Assembly: GCF_007858255.1 (NCBI RefSeq)
Contig: NZ_VFEU01000002.1
Span: 1 to 64,000 of the forward strand
Reading direction: 5' to 3'
Origin: Pseudomonas rhodesiae
GTDB lineage: Bacteria > Pseudomonadota > Gammaproteobacteria > Pseudomonadales > Pseudomonadaceae
Length of the DNA: 64,000 nucleotides
Shown here: positions 9,229 to 17,849 of the stretch, one piece after another
How positions within the stretch are numbered: position 1 is the first letter of the stretch
How the letters are laid out: each line of letters starts with the position of its first letter
Notes under the pieces: generated by a model
Databases searched by the model: none
What the model was told of the DNA's origin: nothing
The model's input: the letters and a program-made list of their open reading frames with translations, nothing else
Position numbers and translations under genes: made by a program

Positions 9229-9333
9229 ATGGTGGTGAGTCAAAATCCGAAATTTGATGTCGTGGTTATTGGCGGCGGCCAATCCGCGCTTCAACCCTCC
9301 GCTCCTCGTGCTGATGAATGGCATAGATTATGA
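9229..9333 (+). pseudogene. arsO: Truncated flavin-dependent monooxygenase, probably arsO
   Basis: After a TAGGGGGG Shine-Dalgarno-like run, an ATG begins a Rossmann dinucleotide-binding N-terminus: KFDVVVIGGGQSAL. The match breaks off at about base 9291 and the frame closes at 9333. ArsO-type flavin monooxygenases (over 300 residues) often follow arsH/arsC in Pseudomonas ars operons, so this is read as the first 21 codons of arsO, cut off by the incoming segment that holds the LexA box and the gene at 9496. The assignment to ArsO rests on context and the GGGQ(S/A)AL sequence only. Confidence 0.6.
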
Positions 9334-9335
9334 TG

Positions 9336-9351
9336 CTGTATACATATACAG
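9336..9351. promoter_or_regulatory. LexA (SOS) box
   Basis: CTGTATACATATACAG is a perfect CTGT-N8-ACAG palindrome with an AT-rich centre, the textbook LexA site of gammaproteobacteria. It lies 145 bp before the ATG of the NdpA-like gene and directly after the broken arsO. No other gene start lies between. Damage-induced expression of the downstream pair is therefore likely. A promoter lying right at the box is not obvious. Confidence 0.7.
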
Positions 9352-9495
9352 TTGTTGGGTTCGTGCAGCCTTACTGATCGGTAGGTATTGGAGCCCTTCG
9401 GTGATATCTGATATCGAGATAAGCCCTGAAGTTTGCTGGGTAAGGTGCTATTTTCAGTGATTCCATATTGATACTATCGGAACGGAATTCGACCT

Positions 9496-10629
9496 ATGAT
9501 TACGCTGAAAACTGCCATTATTCACAGCTTCAAGAAGCTGGCCAAGACCAGCTTTATCTCCGAGGTGGTCAAGAAGGATGTGGCGCTCGATACTGAAAAT
9601 CCCGCGTTGCATTTTCTGGTCAATGGTATCCACGGCCTCATCGGCAAAGAAGGCAACAGCGTGGTCTACGGCCAGTTTGCCGATGATGACCGTCAGGGAC
9701 CGTTTCCAGAGCGCTTCACCGCGTTCGTAGAAGTACAAGATGATGAAGCGCGATTTATCGACTTGACCCACTTGGCAATGGACCAGTTGGTGGAGCAAGC
9801 AGGTAATCAAGTCTTATCGACCGGTGGACACATCCTTTGCGCTCAGTACACCGCAGGTGCAACCGACTTTTTCCTGGTCGCCAGCATGAAGGAACGCGGC
9901 GGTATACAGCTGGACGAGAACTATGTGCCCAAGGAAATTCAAGAGGTCGATCTCAACAAGGTTCAGCAGGCCGCCAGGATCAATTTAGCGAGCTTCGTGG
10001 CCATAAAGGCTATGGCTGCCGCGGCCGCTGCTGCGCCTGAGCAGGATGAGGATGACGCGGAGGATGAAGTGGATTCAACCTACCTGTGCTTCATCAGCCG
10101 GGGCCGTGATAGTCAGGCATCCGACTATTTCATCTCTGCACTGGGATGCGCGAAAGGAGTAGCTTCCGGACGCGCTACCAAAAATGCCATTGATAACGTT
10201 GCACGGTTTTTTCGCGACAACAAAACGTTAAAAGGCTTTGGTTATAAGGCCAAAGAGGCGGTTATCAAGTATCTGGAGGAACAGTTGGCAGCAGGCAAGT
10301 CTGCGCGCTTGGACGCTATCTGCCACGTCGCTGTCGCACACGTACCCGCTGACTTAGTGGATGAAATTGTTGGACTGAAAGACTATTTGAATAGTGAGAA
10401 ACATAAGGTGCCAGACGACTTTACGGTCAATGCGAAATCGCTGAAAGAGAAGACCCGTATCAAGGGGGACGCGGCTAACTGGTCGTTGCAATTCGAGCGT
10501 GGAGCGTTAGGTAAGGATCCGGCCGCAGACGTTTATTATGATGAGGGACGGAAAAATTTGACACTGTCCAATCTGACTGCCGAACTGGTTGGTGTGATCG
10601 AGAAAGAACTGCTGGCCAGGGTCGGCTAA
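9496..10629 (+). CDS. NdpA/YejK-like nucleoid-associated protein
   Basis: 377 residues, about 40 longer than E. coli YejK. The family (NA37) includes nucleoid-associated proteins of uncertain function. The N-terminus (ITLKTAIIHSFKKL), the FADDDRQGPFPERFTAF segment and the C-terminal WSLQFERGALG and VYYDEGRKNLTLSNL are family-like. An alanine tract and acidic linker (AAAAAAAPEQDEDDAEDEVD, about residues 172-193) splits the protein in two. The following gene starts 2 bases after its stop, so the two are translated together. A LexA box lies upstream. As cargo paired with a membrane protein it is more likely a specialised copy than the housekeeping protein; its target is unknown. Confidence 0.75.
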   Translation: MITLKTAIIHSFKKLAKTSFISEVVKKDVALDTENPALHFLVNGIHGLIGKEGNSVVYGQFADDDRQGPFPERFTAFVEVQDDEARFIDLTHLAMDQLVEQAGNQVLSTGGHILCAQYTAGATDFFLVASMKERGGIQLDENYVPKEIQEVDLNKVQQAARINLASFVAIKAMAAAAAAAPEQDEDDAEDEVDSTYLCFISRGRDSQASDYFISALGCAKGVASGRATKNAIDNVARFFRDNKTLKGFGYKAKEAVIKYLEEQLAAGKSARLDAICHVAVAHVPADLVDEIVGLKDYLNSEKHKVPDDFTVNAKSLKEKTRIKGDAANWSLQFERGALGKDPAADVYYDEGRKNLTLSNLTAELVGVIEKELLARVG

Positions 10630-10631
10630 GA

Positions 10632-11894
10632 ATGTTTTCTAATGTGGTAGCTCTCTACCGCGCCATTGGAGCGCCCCCCATTGAGGACGGAGTCATCCGC
10701 TATGAGGGGATGCCAACGCCCGACATTATCGGTACGTTGCGAATGTGCGATGGCCTGCCCGCAGCCTATGGCAAGTTCGAGCATTGCTCTGAAGAAGCAG
10801 ACTCTCTCGATATTGAGTTTCGCTTGCCATCGAACGAGTCTGGCCGTTTCTACGCGAACCTAGGCGAGTTTGTCGCTCGCAATGGCTCATTGGGCAAGGG
10901 CCAATTTCCGAGCAACGTGTACATTGTTGAGCTCTGTTGGGCAGATAGTGATGACACCGAACCTCCGACGATTAAGGCGCTCAGGCGCGTATGTCGGTTG
11001 ATCGAGCTGCTTGCACTGCTAGCGATCGGTGTCGACAAAGACAGCAGCCAAGATGGTTTTAATCTTTTCTTTGCCTTGCCTCCTGATGGGGCTAAGCCGC
11101 CGAGAACATTTCTGTTGCCTACTCAGGTTGACGCCAAGGTACTTGACTATGAGCTCAATCACCTGAGCTTGTTGGAAGAAATACTCAATCGAAAAAACGA
11201 AAATAAGGCACACCTCTCCGAACGAAAATTAATGATTCGGATGGCGGTGGCTAGCGTCATAGAGAAGTTTGAGAGCGAGCCCAATCTGTTCTTGGTGATC
11301 GTGCGGGAGTGGCGGGAGGTCCTCGCCACATACCGCGCGAATCTGCAAACCTACGTCTATAGCTTCTCGTTTGAGCGGGCCCGGCGCGAGGTGGCCCAAG
11401 CTGAAATCGACTATGGCACCAAGCTTAGCGGGGTGCTGGGCGACATCGCCGGCAAGATGCTCGCCCTGCCGATATCGCTAGCGGGTTTGGTCGTGCTGGA
11501 GAAAACAACCTCAAGATTCGAAGGTTTTATCCTTGTCCTTGGGTTGGCAGTGGTTTCTGTGGTTCTGCTTGCAATCCTTCACAACCAAATGCTGCAAACG
11601 GAGCGCCTCCTACACAGCTTCAATGTCATTTTCGATGATTTCAAGGACAAGATAAAAACATATCCCCCTAAACTTCAGGGGCTGCTCAGGATCACCATCG
11701 ATCAAGTCGACAAGCAAGGCCGAACCCTCACCAGGACCTTTCGGTTGCTGAAGGGGTTGTCCCTGCTTCCAATCGTCGGTGCTTTGCTGCTAGCCGCGAT
11801 AAAATACTGGGACGATTTCTTATGGCTGTTAAAGGCTATCCTAGCGATGGTGTTTTCGGTACTCAACGTAGCCCCTAATATTCTCAGCCCATGA
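10632..11894 (+). CDS. Unknown protein with C-terminal membrane segments
   Basis: 420 residues, no family recognised. The N-terminal 280 residues are soluble and mixed. They are followed by hydrophobic stretches at about 283-300 (KMLALPISLAGLVVLEK), 305-326 (FILVLGLAVVSVVLLAILH), 378-396 (LLPIVGALLLAAI) and 401-418 (LLKAILAMVFSVL). A charged helical loop of about 50 residues lies between the two membrane pairs. The ATG is 2 bases after the stop of the NdpA-like gene, so the two proteins should be made in similar amounts. A soluble sensor domain plus membrane effector, paired with a DNA-associated protein and an SOS box, is the layout of many phage-defence systems, but no function is shown by sequence. 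Confidence 0.7.
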   Translation: MFSNVVALYRAIGAPPIEDGVIRYEGMPTPDIIGTLRMCDGLPAAYGKFEHCSEEADSLDIEFRLPSNESGRFYANLGEFVARNGSLGKGQFPSNVYIVELCWADSDDTEPPTIKALRRVCRLIELLALLAIGVDKDSSQDGFNLFFALPPDGAKPPRTFLLPTQVDAKVLDYELNHLSLLEEILNRKNENKAHLSERKLMIRMAVASVIEKFESEPNLFLVIVREWREVLATYRANLQTYVYSFSFERARREVAQAEIDYGTKLSGVLGDIAGKMLALPISLAGLVVLEKTTSRFEGFILVLGLAVVSVVLLAILHNQMLQTERLLHSFNVIFDDFKDKIKTYPPKLQGLLRITIDQVDKQGRTLTRTFRLLKGLSLLPIVGALLLAAIKYWDDFLWLLKAILAMVFSVLNVAPNILSP

Positions 11895-12211
11895 GGCTTT
11901 TTTAACACGTTCTTCGTCTCATCTTACTGCGCTCAAACGACTCATCCATCTGGAGCAGTCCAAGCAGCTGTCAATGATATAGAGGAGATGTATCTTTAAT
12001 AAAAATCTTGGGTGCTTCATGAGGAGCTCGAGTTGGTCCCTAATGCCTTATCTGACGTATTCAGCCTACTCCGCCAATAAGTTAAATTTCTAATAGTCGA
12101 GCTCACGTGTACTGTGGAACACCTTACGCATATGTAATATTCGCGGCAGCTTTCTGAAAGGCATCACTGGTTATCCTCTAGTCAGAAGTAAGTGAACACT
12201 AGGAGAAAATC
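11895..12211. other. Intergenic region after the SOS-linked pair
   Basis: 317 bases. No gene recognised. The last 35 bases contain an AGGAG Shine-Dalgarno for the gene at 12212. No clear copy of the copper box found before the other PtrA-like genes was seen here. Confidence 0.4.
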
Positions 12212-12544
12212 ATGAAATCACTAAAAGTTTTTTTTGCCGTTACCATCTTGACCATGTCTTCTTTGGCCATGGCTGAAGGAGGTGGTGACCGCGTTTATGG
12301 TCGAATGATGCAAGAGAACCAGAAGGCGATGGAGCAGTACGCCTTAGAAAACGGAAAGACGACACCTGAAGTTGTTCATTATGAATATGGAATGAACCTC
12401 GATGTCCAAAAGGTAATCAGTACCACTCAAGCCAATAAAACCTGTGGCGTAGCCCCTTCGCGCATGACCTATGAAGATTCGGCGGGCAAGCTCAACACCC
12501 TGGAATACAAGGTTATGGGTACTAACTGCCCTCACGGAAGCTAG
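12212..12544 (+). CDS. PtrA-like/DUF2790 small periplasmic protein
   Basis: 110 residues with a signal peptide (MKSLKVFFAVTILTMSSLAMA) cleaved before EGGGDRVYGRM. That mature N-terminus is shared with the proteins at 20,215 and 24,966 and with the copper-induced P. aeruginosa PtrA. The C-terminal part (VISTTQANKTCGVAPSRMTY...NTLEYKVMGTNC) is the DUF2790 domain with two cysteines. These small proteins are periplasmic and are usually induced with CopRS-controlled genes; the molecular role is not established. An intrinsic terminator follows, so it is probably a single-gene unit. Confidence 0.75.
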   Translation: MKSLKVFFAVTILTMSSLAMAEGGGDRVYGRMMQENQKAMEQYALENGKTTPEVVHYEYGMNLDVQKVISTTQANKTCGVAPSRMTYEDSAGKLNTLEYKVMGTNCPHGS

Positions 12545-12664
12545 TTAGCGTTGGCCCTAACTGCGCAAGGTTGTTCGGTATTTTTTGAGCCTGCTTACTG
12601 TTCGCTGACATAGAAGTAATTTTCAGGTCACGCTGGAGTTATCTATTGTATGAAATTATGTCTG

Positions 12665-12706
12665 CCGGCACGTAGGATAAATCCTCACGTGCTGGTGGCT
12701 TTTTAT
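12665..12706 (+). terminator. Intrinsic terminator after the PtrA-like gene
   Basis: The stem CCGGCACGTAGGAT / ATCCTCACGTGCTGG (one bulge) is followed by GGCTTTTTATAATT. It lies 120 bp downstream of the gene ending at 12544. Confidence 0.6.
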
Positions 12707-12760
12707 AATTATAAAAAATTTCATAAAGAAACTCTGCCAAGCTAAAGCCTGGAGTGTTAA

Positions 12761-14086
12761 ATGAACAATAAAAGCATTTATGGTCTTTCTCTCATTGCCC
12801 TTAGCATGAGCATGGGGCAAGTTGCAGTGGCTGTTGAGCAAAGACCTGAAGGATTCATTGAGGGGAGCACCTTTAGTATTCTCAATCGGAATCTCTATCT
12901 CAATCGTGATTATCGAAAGGGCCAGTCAAGCCCCACGGGCAATGGTTACTCAGCCGAATGGGCTCATGGCATCATTGGCCGATTCGAATCAGGCTTTACT
13001 CAAGGTACAGTAGGCTTCGGCATTGATGCGTTTGCAATGGAAGGCCTCAAGCTCGATTCAGGTGATGGTCGCTCGGGAGCTCGTAGCTCAGTCGATGTCT
13101 TGCCGCACAATAGCAAAGGCCAACCTGAAGACTCCTACTCAAAAGTAGGCGGAGCCGCAAAAGTGCGTTTCCTGGATACAGTCGTCAAGGTAGGGGACGT
13201 ATTTCCATCGACGCCTGTCGTGGCCTATGGGGATTCCCGACTCCTCCCTGAGAGTTTTCGTGGTGCAACGTTTACCAATACCAGCATCAAAGACCTTACC
13301 CTTCAGGGTGGTCGGCTGCATGCGATGAGCCAACCCAATTCCAGTGGCATGCGTGACGGCTTTTCGACTTTCTACGCTGGTGCGGTAGATGCTCCGTGGA
13401 TCGCTTATCTAGGGGGCGATTACACAGTCAATGAGCACGTAGGTGTGAGTCTTTACACCAGCCAATTCAAGGATGTGTGGAACCAGTATTACGCAGGCAC
13501 CACATTGAGCTATCCGCTCTCAGATAGCGTATCGCTAATCGGTGGTTTTAATTACTACCGAGCGGTGGATGAGGGTAAAAAACTTCTGGGAAGCTTCGAT
13601 AACAACATCTGGAGCGGCAAGACCGGGGTCAAATTCGGAGCGCACGTCGTGACCGTTGGGTACCAGCGCAATAATGGTAACGACGACTTTGACTACCTTC
13701 GCCAATCCGACTCAATTTTCTTGGATAACTCTATTCAGTACAGCGATTTCAACTCACCGAAAGAGCAATCCTTGCAGCTGCGCTACGATCTAGATATGCA
13801 GGCCTTCGGCATCCCCGGTCTCAGCTTCATGACCCGCTACGCTAAGGGTTGGGATGCGGACTATTCCAACGCGAACAGCGTGTACATGCGTCGTGGAGCG
13901 GATGGCGCCCCATTGCAGAATCAAAAGCGTTGGGAACGAGACATCGAGGCTAAGTACGTCATCCAGTCAGGTTCTCTGAAGGACATGTCTTTACGTGTTC
14001 GCCAGGCAACGACACGAGCCACGGATTTCGAATCTGATTTGGACGAGGTCCGACTGATTGTCGAGTATCCACTGCAAATGCTTTAA
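12761..14086 (+). CDS. OprD-family outer-membrane porin
   Basis: 441 residues with an N-terminal signal peptide ending near GQVAVAVEQ. OprD-family porins are 18-strand barrels for small solutes. Diagnostic segments are GFIEGSTFSILNRNLYLNRD, EWAHGIIGRFESGFTQGTVGFGIDAF and the C-terminus DEVRLIVEYPLQML. The ATG follows a CTGGAG Shine-Dalgarno. In metal islands OprD-like porins are often linked to copper or zinc (for example through CzcRS/CopRS regulation of OprD), so a role in metal or metal-chelate permeability is possible; the substrate cannot be predicted. An intrinsic terminator follows. Confidence 0.85.
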   Translation: MNNKSIYGLSLIALSMSMGQVAVAVEQRPEGFIEGSTFSILNRNLYLNRDYRKGQSSPTGNGYSAEWAHGIIGRFESGFTQGTVGFGIDAFAMEGLKLDSGDGRSGARSSVDVLPHNSKGQPEDSYSKVGGAAKVRFLDTVVKVGDVFPSTPVVAYGDSRLLPESFRGATFTNTSIKDLTLQGGRLHAMSQPNSSGMRDGFSTFYAGAVDAPWIAYLGGDYTVNEHVGVSLYTSQFKDVWNQYYAGTTLSYPLSDSVSLIGGFNYYRAVDEGKKLLGSFDNNIWSGKTGVKFGAHVVTVGYQRNNGNDDFDYLRQSDSIFLDNSIQYSDFNSPKEQSLQLRYDLDMQAFGIPGLSFMTRYAKGWDADYSNANSVYMRRGADGAPLQNQKRWERDIEAKYVIQSGSLKDMSLRVRQATTRATDFESDLDEVRLIVEYPLQML

Positions 14087-14168
14087 CGGACGCTGGCCGT
14101 AGGCATCAAGCGTCCGATTGCCAGATACACCCCGTCTCTTTTTTCTCCTTTGGTTTTGGAGACGGCTT

Positions 14169-14193
14169 AGGCGCCCTAGTGGCGCCTTTTTTT
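14169..14193 (+). terminator. Intrinsic terminator after the OprD-family gene
   Basis: Perfect 7-bp stem AGGCGCC / GGCGCCT with a 5-base loop, followed by seven T residues. Confidence 0.8.
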
Positions 14194-14356
14194 ATGGATA
14201 TTGACATAACTATCGGTATATCCCCGGCCGTCATTCCAGTGCTGATGCTGCCCCTCATGAGCTCTCGCACAATCTATTGCGTACACAGGTTCTGCACGAG
14301 CAGGTGTATTTCCGTCCTGGGTTGTATGGCTAGGTGGAACGTGTGATTATACTTCA

Positions 14357-14379
14357 ACTATAGGTAGGGGGGGTATGGT
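14357..14379 (+). promoter_or_regulatory. Candidate RcnR/DmeR operator (G-tract)
   Basis: ACTATAGGTAGGGGGGGTATGG: TATA-rich sides around a run of G. RcnR-type repressors recognise A/T-flanked G/C tracts, and DmeR boxes of rhizobia have this form. It lies against the dmeR start codon, so binding would also hide the ribosome site. The start codon ATG at 14380 is directly adjacent. Confidence 0.5.
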
Positions 14380-14655
14380 ATGGGGCATATGAGATCGAGC
14401 AAAGACAATCTTCTTAAGCGCGTAAAGCGGATCGCTGGGCAAATCCAGGCGATTGAGCGAGCACTCGACTCTGATGATGACTGCTCGAAAACCTTGCTTT
14501 TGGTCGCTTCGACTCGTGGCGCGATCAATGGGCTCATGGATGAAATCATCGAAGACCACGCTCGTGAACACGTCGCGAATCCAACACTCAGCAACGAAGA
14601 AAGAGCGAAAGGCGTCGATGAGCTTCTCGAAGCCATTCGCCGCTATTCCAAATAG
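14380..14655 (+). CDS. dmeR: RcnR/DmeR-type nickel/cobalt-responsive repressor
   Basis: 91 residues, CsoR/RcnR family of all-helical DNA-binding metal sensors. His3, Cys35, His60 and His64 (MGH, DDC, DHAREH) are exactly the HCHH ligand set of the Ni(II)/Co(II) sensor RcnR, and differ from the Cys-His-Cys set of copper-sensing CsoR. GQIQAIERAL and RGAINGLM are family helices. His3 being in place supports the ATG at 14380. The next gene is a DmeF-type exporter 11 bp downstream, the usual dmeRF pair, so it most likely represses that exporter until cobalt or nickel rises. Confidence 0.85.
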   Translation: MGHMRSSKDNLLKRVKRIAGQIQAIERALDSDDDCSKTLLLVASTRGAINGLMDEIIEDHAREHVANPTLSNEERAKGVDELLEAIRRYSK

Positions 14656-14666
14656 GATTTGCCCAG

Positions 14667-15632
14667 ATGAGTAATTCGTACACCGACTATTCCCACGACC
14701 ATATGTTCCTTGGGAAATCACATGAAGAAAACGCCAAGCGTACCTTGTGGGTGGTGGCCCTGACCGTCGTAATGATGGTTGCTGAAATCACCGCAGGTTA
14801 TCTCACTGGCTCAATGGCGTTGCTTGCCGATGGTTTTCACATGGCAACGCATGCAGGTGCACTGGGCATAGCCGCAGCTGCTTACGGTTACGCGAAAAGA
14901 CATGCCTCAAGTGCTCGCTACAGTTTTGGAACTGGCAAGGTGGGAGACTTGGGTGGCTTCGCTTCTGCTCTGATTTTGGGACTGGTTTCCTTGGGAATTG
15001 CTGGAGAGTCGCTGTTTCGTCTCTTTCAACCGACTCAAATGCAATTCGGGACAGCGACTCTAATCGCAATTGTCGGACTAGCAGTGAATGTGGTGAGCGC
15101 GCTTTTGCTGTCTGGCGGTCATGATCATCACCATGGGCATGACCACGGCCACGATGAGTCTCACCATGCGCATGGTCACGACAATAATTTGCGCTCTGCA
15201 TACGTTCACGTCATTGCAGATGCACTGACTTCGGTTCTGGCCATCGCAGCCCTTCTTGCTGGTCGATACCTTGGTTGGGTATGGCTCGACCCTGCAATGG
15301 GGATTGTGGGTGCCGTTGTGATTGCACGCTGGGCTTGGTCGTTGATGCGGGTGACTTCGGGTGTATTGCTCGACCAGACAGATGATCATGTCGCTGAAGA
15401 GATTCGTGAACTGGTTGAGCGACCGGGAGATGCTTCGATCATTGATCTTCATGTCTGGCAGGTGGGGCCGCAAGCCCGCGCCGCGATTGTGAGTGTTCTG
15501 GGCAGCCCAGCAGTGAATGCAGAAAACATACGAGAACGGCTGGCGACGGTTCATGAGATCACTCATCTGACAGTTGAGTACCGCACGAAGTTGGGCGCTG
15601 ACTCACCCGATCAGGTCGCCGTTCTGGCTTAG
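14667..15632 (+). CDS. dmeF: DmeF-type cation diffusion facilitator (Co/Ni exporter)
   Basis: 321-residue CDF family protein with six membrane helices; it exchanges divalent cations for protons across the inner membrane. Helix II carries MALLADGFHMATHAGAL and helix V carries YVHVIADALTSVLAI, giving the HxxxH / HxxxD transport site typical of the DmeF group and not the HxxxD of zinc CDFs. A histidine-rich loop lies between helices IV and V (GGHDHHHGHDHGHDESHH, about residues 150-170), and the N-terminus reads YSHDHMF. The C-terminal domain (DLHVWQVGPQARAAIVSV) is cytoplasmic. It is cotranscribed with the RcnR-type repressor. Confidence 0.88.
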   Translation: MSNSYTDYSHDHMFLGKSHEENAKRTLWVVALTVVMMVAEITAGYLTGSMALLADGFHMATHAGALGIAAAAYGYAKRHASSARYSFGTGKVGDLGGFASALILGLVSLGIAGESLFRLFQPTQMQFGTATLIAIVGLAVNVVSALLLSGGHDHHHGHDHGHDESHHAHGHDNNLRSAYVHVIADALTSVLAIAALLAGRYLGWVWLDPAMGIVGAVVIARWAWSLMRVTSGVLLDQTDDHVAEEIRELVERPGDASIIDLHVWQVGPQARAAIVSVLGSPAVNAENIRERLATVHEITHLTVEYRTKLGADSPDQVAVLA

Positions 15633-15675
15633 CAATGAACCCGTAGCACGCATAAGTTCGACGAGGAATTGAACA

Positions 15676-15858
15676 ATGGCCAAGGACATCGAAAATCCCT
15701 GTATTTCTGTTTGCCAGCTGAACAGCGAACTATGCGTCAGCTGCGGTCGTACCAAGGAAGACATCAGAAAATGGAAACGAATGAAACGTCCAGAAAAAAT
15801 GGCCGCTGTACAACGCGCCACCCTGCGTCTGAAAAGCCTGCAAAAAAAGAACTCTTAA
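15676..15858 (+). CDS. DUF1289 small protein
   Basis: 60 residues. CISVCQLNSELCVSCGRTKEDIRKW contains the four-cysteine pattern of DUF1289 (NPCIxVCxxxxxxxxCxGCxRTxxEI). Its role is unknown; the cysteines suggest metal or Fe-S binding. It lies 43 bp after dmeF with its own GAGGAA Shine-Dalgarno and could be the third gene of that operon. Confidence 0.75.
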   Translation: MAKDIENPCISVCQLNSELCVSCGRTKEDIRKWKRMKRPEKMAAVQRATLRLKSLQKKNS

Positions 15859-16183
15859 ACCACAGTCATTTACCTTTTCTACTTTTTCAGCCGAGACAGA
15901 TGCCCTAATTCGAAAGGGCAAGCTGAGAGGCAACGCCGTTCCCAAACTTAGCACTATCCCGATCAGCAATCTGCTGCCCAATGCGTGGCAGTATACGGAG
16001 CATGGCGTCATCTCAAATTGTTATTGAGGACAGCAGTACGGGGTTATCAAATTCGGTGCAAGAGCGCCTTTACAATTGTTGCTGATGTCCTTAGCGAATG
16101 GTTTGAGAATGAAATCGACAGAGCATGTCCCGCTGCATGGCCATGAACGGTGACCATGCTGTGACGGGATGGACGGGGTGGGA
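15859..16183. other. Region between convergent gene blocks
   Basis: 325 bases between the DUF1289 gene (plus) and the DUF411 gene (minus). No gene or convincing terminator was recognised. Some short in-frame stretches look like decayed coding sequence but match no family I know. Confidence 0.35.
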
Positions 16184-16651
16184 TTAGTTTTCGGGGTATT
16201 CAGCAATCACCTGATCTGTGCCAGCTTTGGTCAGGCCGATTATCTGGTAGGCCTCATGCACTCCGTCGACTTCCATTCCTGGAGAACCTGCTGGCATGCC
16301 AGGAGCAGCGATCCCGAGAAGGTCGTCACGCTTACTCATCGCAATTATTTGCTCAACTGGCACATGACCTTCAACAAACTTCCCGTTGATCATCGCAGTG
16401 TGACAAGACGAGAGTCGTGGAGCGACACCTAGATCTTGTTTGACAGCACTCATGTTGGTTTCTACATGATCAATGACGGTGAAGCCATTGGCCTCAAGAT
16501 GCTGAATCCATTTTTTGCAACATCCGCAGTTTGCATCTCGATGCACATCGATGGTCAGGGTCTGCGCCGCTTGAGCCGTTGAGCCAATGAACAGCGCGGT
16601 GAATGTTGTGATACGCAGAAATCGACTTGAAAGTCGGAAGCTACCTGTCAT
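16184..16651 (-). CDS. copG: DUF411 periplasmic metal-binding protein (CopG-like)
   Basis: 155 residues with a signal peptide (cleavage near STAQAAQT). The DUF411 core has VHRDANCGCCKKWIQHL (CGCC), a further Cys-His (LSSCHTAMI), and Met/Gly-rich PGMPAGSPGMEV. CopG proteins in proteobacterial copper clusters bind copper through the Cys pairs in the periplasm. A strong AAGGAAAAGG Shine-Dalgarno precedes the ATG. It points away from copB with a 160-bp gap, and shares the minus strand with the copAB genes. Confidence 0.8.
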   Translation of the reverse strand: MTGSFRLSSRFLRITTFTALFIGSTAQAAQTLTIDVHRDANCGCCKKWIQHLEANGFTVIDHVETNMSAVKQDLGVAPRLSSCHTAMINGKFVEGHVPVEQIIAMSKRDDLLGIAAPGMPAGSPGMEVDGVHEAYQIIGLTKAGTDQVIAEYPEN

Positions 16652-16760
16652 GAATATTTCCTTTTCCCTTGGAGACGGCGAGATGTTCTACGAAGCAATA
16701 GAACCCCACTCAAGCGTTCATGCCGCTGCAAAGGTTACATTGAAGGATCTACTTTAGAGT

Positions 16761-16779
16761 CGGGGAGCCAACTCCCCGA
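16761..16779 (-). terminator. Hairpin after copB
   Basis: Perfect stem CGGGGAG / CTCCCCG with a 4-base loop, 35 bp beyond the copB stop on the minus strand. The T tract is weak, so termination is only probable. Confidence 0.45.
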
Positions 16780-16813
16780 TCATTTGAATTCGTAGGGCTA
16801 GTGCTCAAATCGC

Positions 16814-17845
16814 TCAGAACCACATCCGAATACCAGCTACAAACCGGGCCTCGTTTGTCTTTTCCCCTTCATCGCTGGCCAGGTCAGCCGTCTTACCATA
16901 TGAGCGATTCCAGCTAACACCAATGTAGGGTGCGAATTGACGAGTAATTTCGTAGCGCAACCGCAGGCCTAGTTCAGTGTTGGCCAATCCAGATCCTATG
17001 CCGCGCTGAGGATCATTTTTCCCGTACAAGTTTACTTCGGCGGTCGGCTGCAAGATCAGGCGATTGGTCAACAGGATGTCGTAATCGCCTTCAAACCGAG
17101 CTGCGGTTTGACCGTTCTCACCAATATAAGCAGTCGCTTCAGCTTCAAAGTTATAGAGGGCCATGCCCTGAATACCGAGCGCTCCCCATGTTTGAGGTGA
17201 CCCAGGTTTGAAGTCTTGTCGAATGCCGGTGACGACATCCCACCAAGGACCGATGGCGTGTCCCCACAGAGCCTGAAGTTCAGCGTTCTCGGTTACGCCA
17301 TTGGTACGTTCGCCTTCCGAACGCAACCATAGGCGATCGACGTCACCGCCGATCCACCCTTTTGCATCCCAAGCCAGCGCACTACCGTTGTCAGCGTCTT
17401 GGTACTCAAATTTATCCAGGAGGATGAACGAGTTAATTTTTTTATCGTGCACACCATGGCCTGGTAAGTCTGGAAAAGCGGCGGCCCGGTCAGCGTCGGT
17501 AAGTACGGGGATCGGGGTTCGGCTTGTGGTAGTCGCCCCTCCATCCATGCTTTCCATACCGTCCATTTGCCCGTTATCCATGCTCATCTTGCTGTGATCC
17601 ATAGCCCTCATCTTGCTATGGTCCATGGATCCCATTGAGCCGTGGTCCATCTTGGAGTGATCCATCGCGGCATCTTTCGCTTTGGCTGGTTTGGATTTTT
17701 GTGCAGTTGAAGACTTTGCGTCCGCACTTGATGGCATCGCCATCGACGGATCCATCTCTTCAGCGGCTTGAGCCATGAAAAAGAATGCTGGACCGGTAGA
17801 GACTGCAAGTGCCATCAGCGTTGGGCGTAAAAACTTACTGGTCAT
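16814..17845 (-). CDS. copB: Outer-membrane copper resistance protein CopB
   Basis: 343 residues from the ATG at 17845 ([15 protein letters not shown], signal peptide). Residues 35-100 are rich in repeated MDHSKM-type Met/His boxes ([13 protein letters not shown]), the copper-binding part of CopB/PcoB. The C-terminal 230 residues form the barrel domain, ending in the usual aromatic residue (FVAGIRMWF). CopB works with the oxidase CopA to sequester or export periplasmic copper at the outer membrane. The next upstream gene ends 4 bases before it, and copA precedes that, so copA - small gene - copB is one operon. Confidence 0.9.
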   Translation of the reverse strand: MTSKFLRPTLMALAVSTGPAFFFMAQAAEEMDPSMAMPSSADAKSSTAQKSKPAKAKDAAMDHSKMDHGSMGSMDHSKMRAMDHSKMSMDNGQMDGMESMDGGATTTSRTPIPVLTDADRAAAFPDLPGHGVHDKKINSFILLDKFEYQDADNGSALAWDAKGWIGGDVDRLWLRSEGERTNGVTENAELQALWGHAIGPWWDVVTGIRQDFKPGSPQTWGALGIQGMALYNFEAEATAYIGENGQTAARFEGDYDILLTNRLILQPTAEVNLYGKNDPQRGIGSGLANTELGLRLRYEITRQFAPYIGVSWNRSYGKTADLASDEGEKTNEARFVAGIRMWF

Positions 17846-17849
17846 GATC

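Noticed and set aside
16124-16168. Imperfect hairpin near the end of the DUF411 gene as a terminator
   Set aside because: No T run on the minus strand and poor stem continuity.
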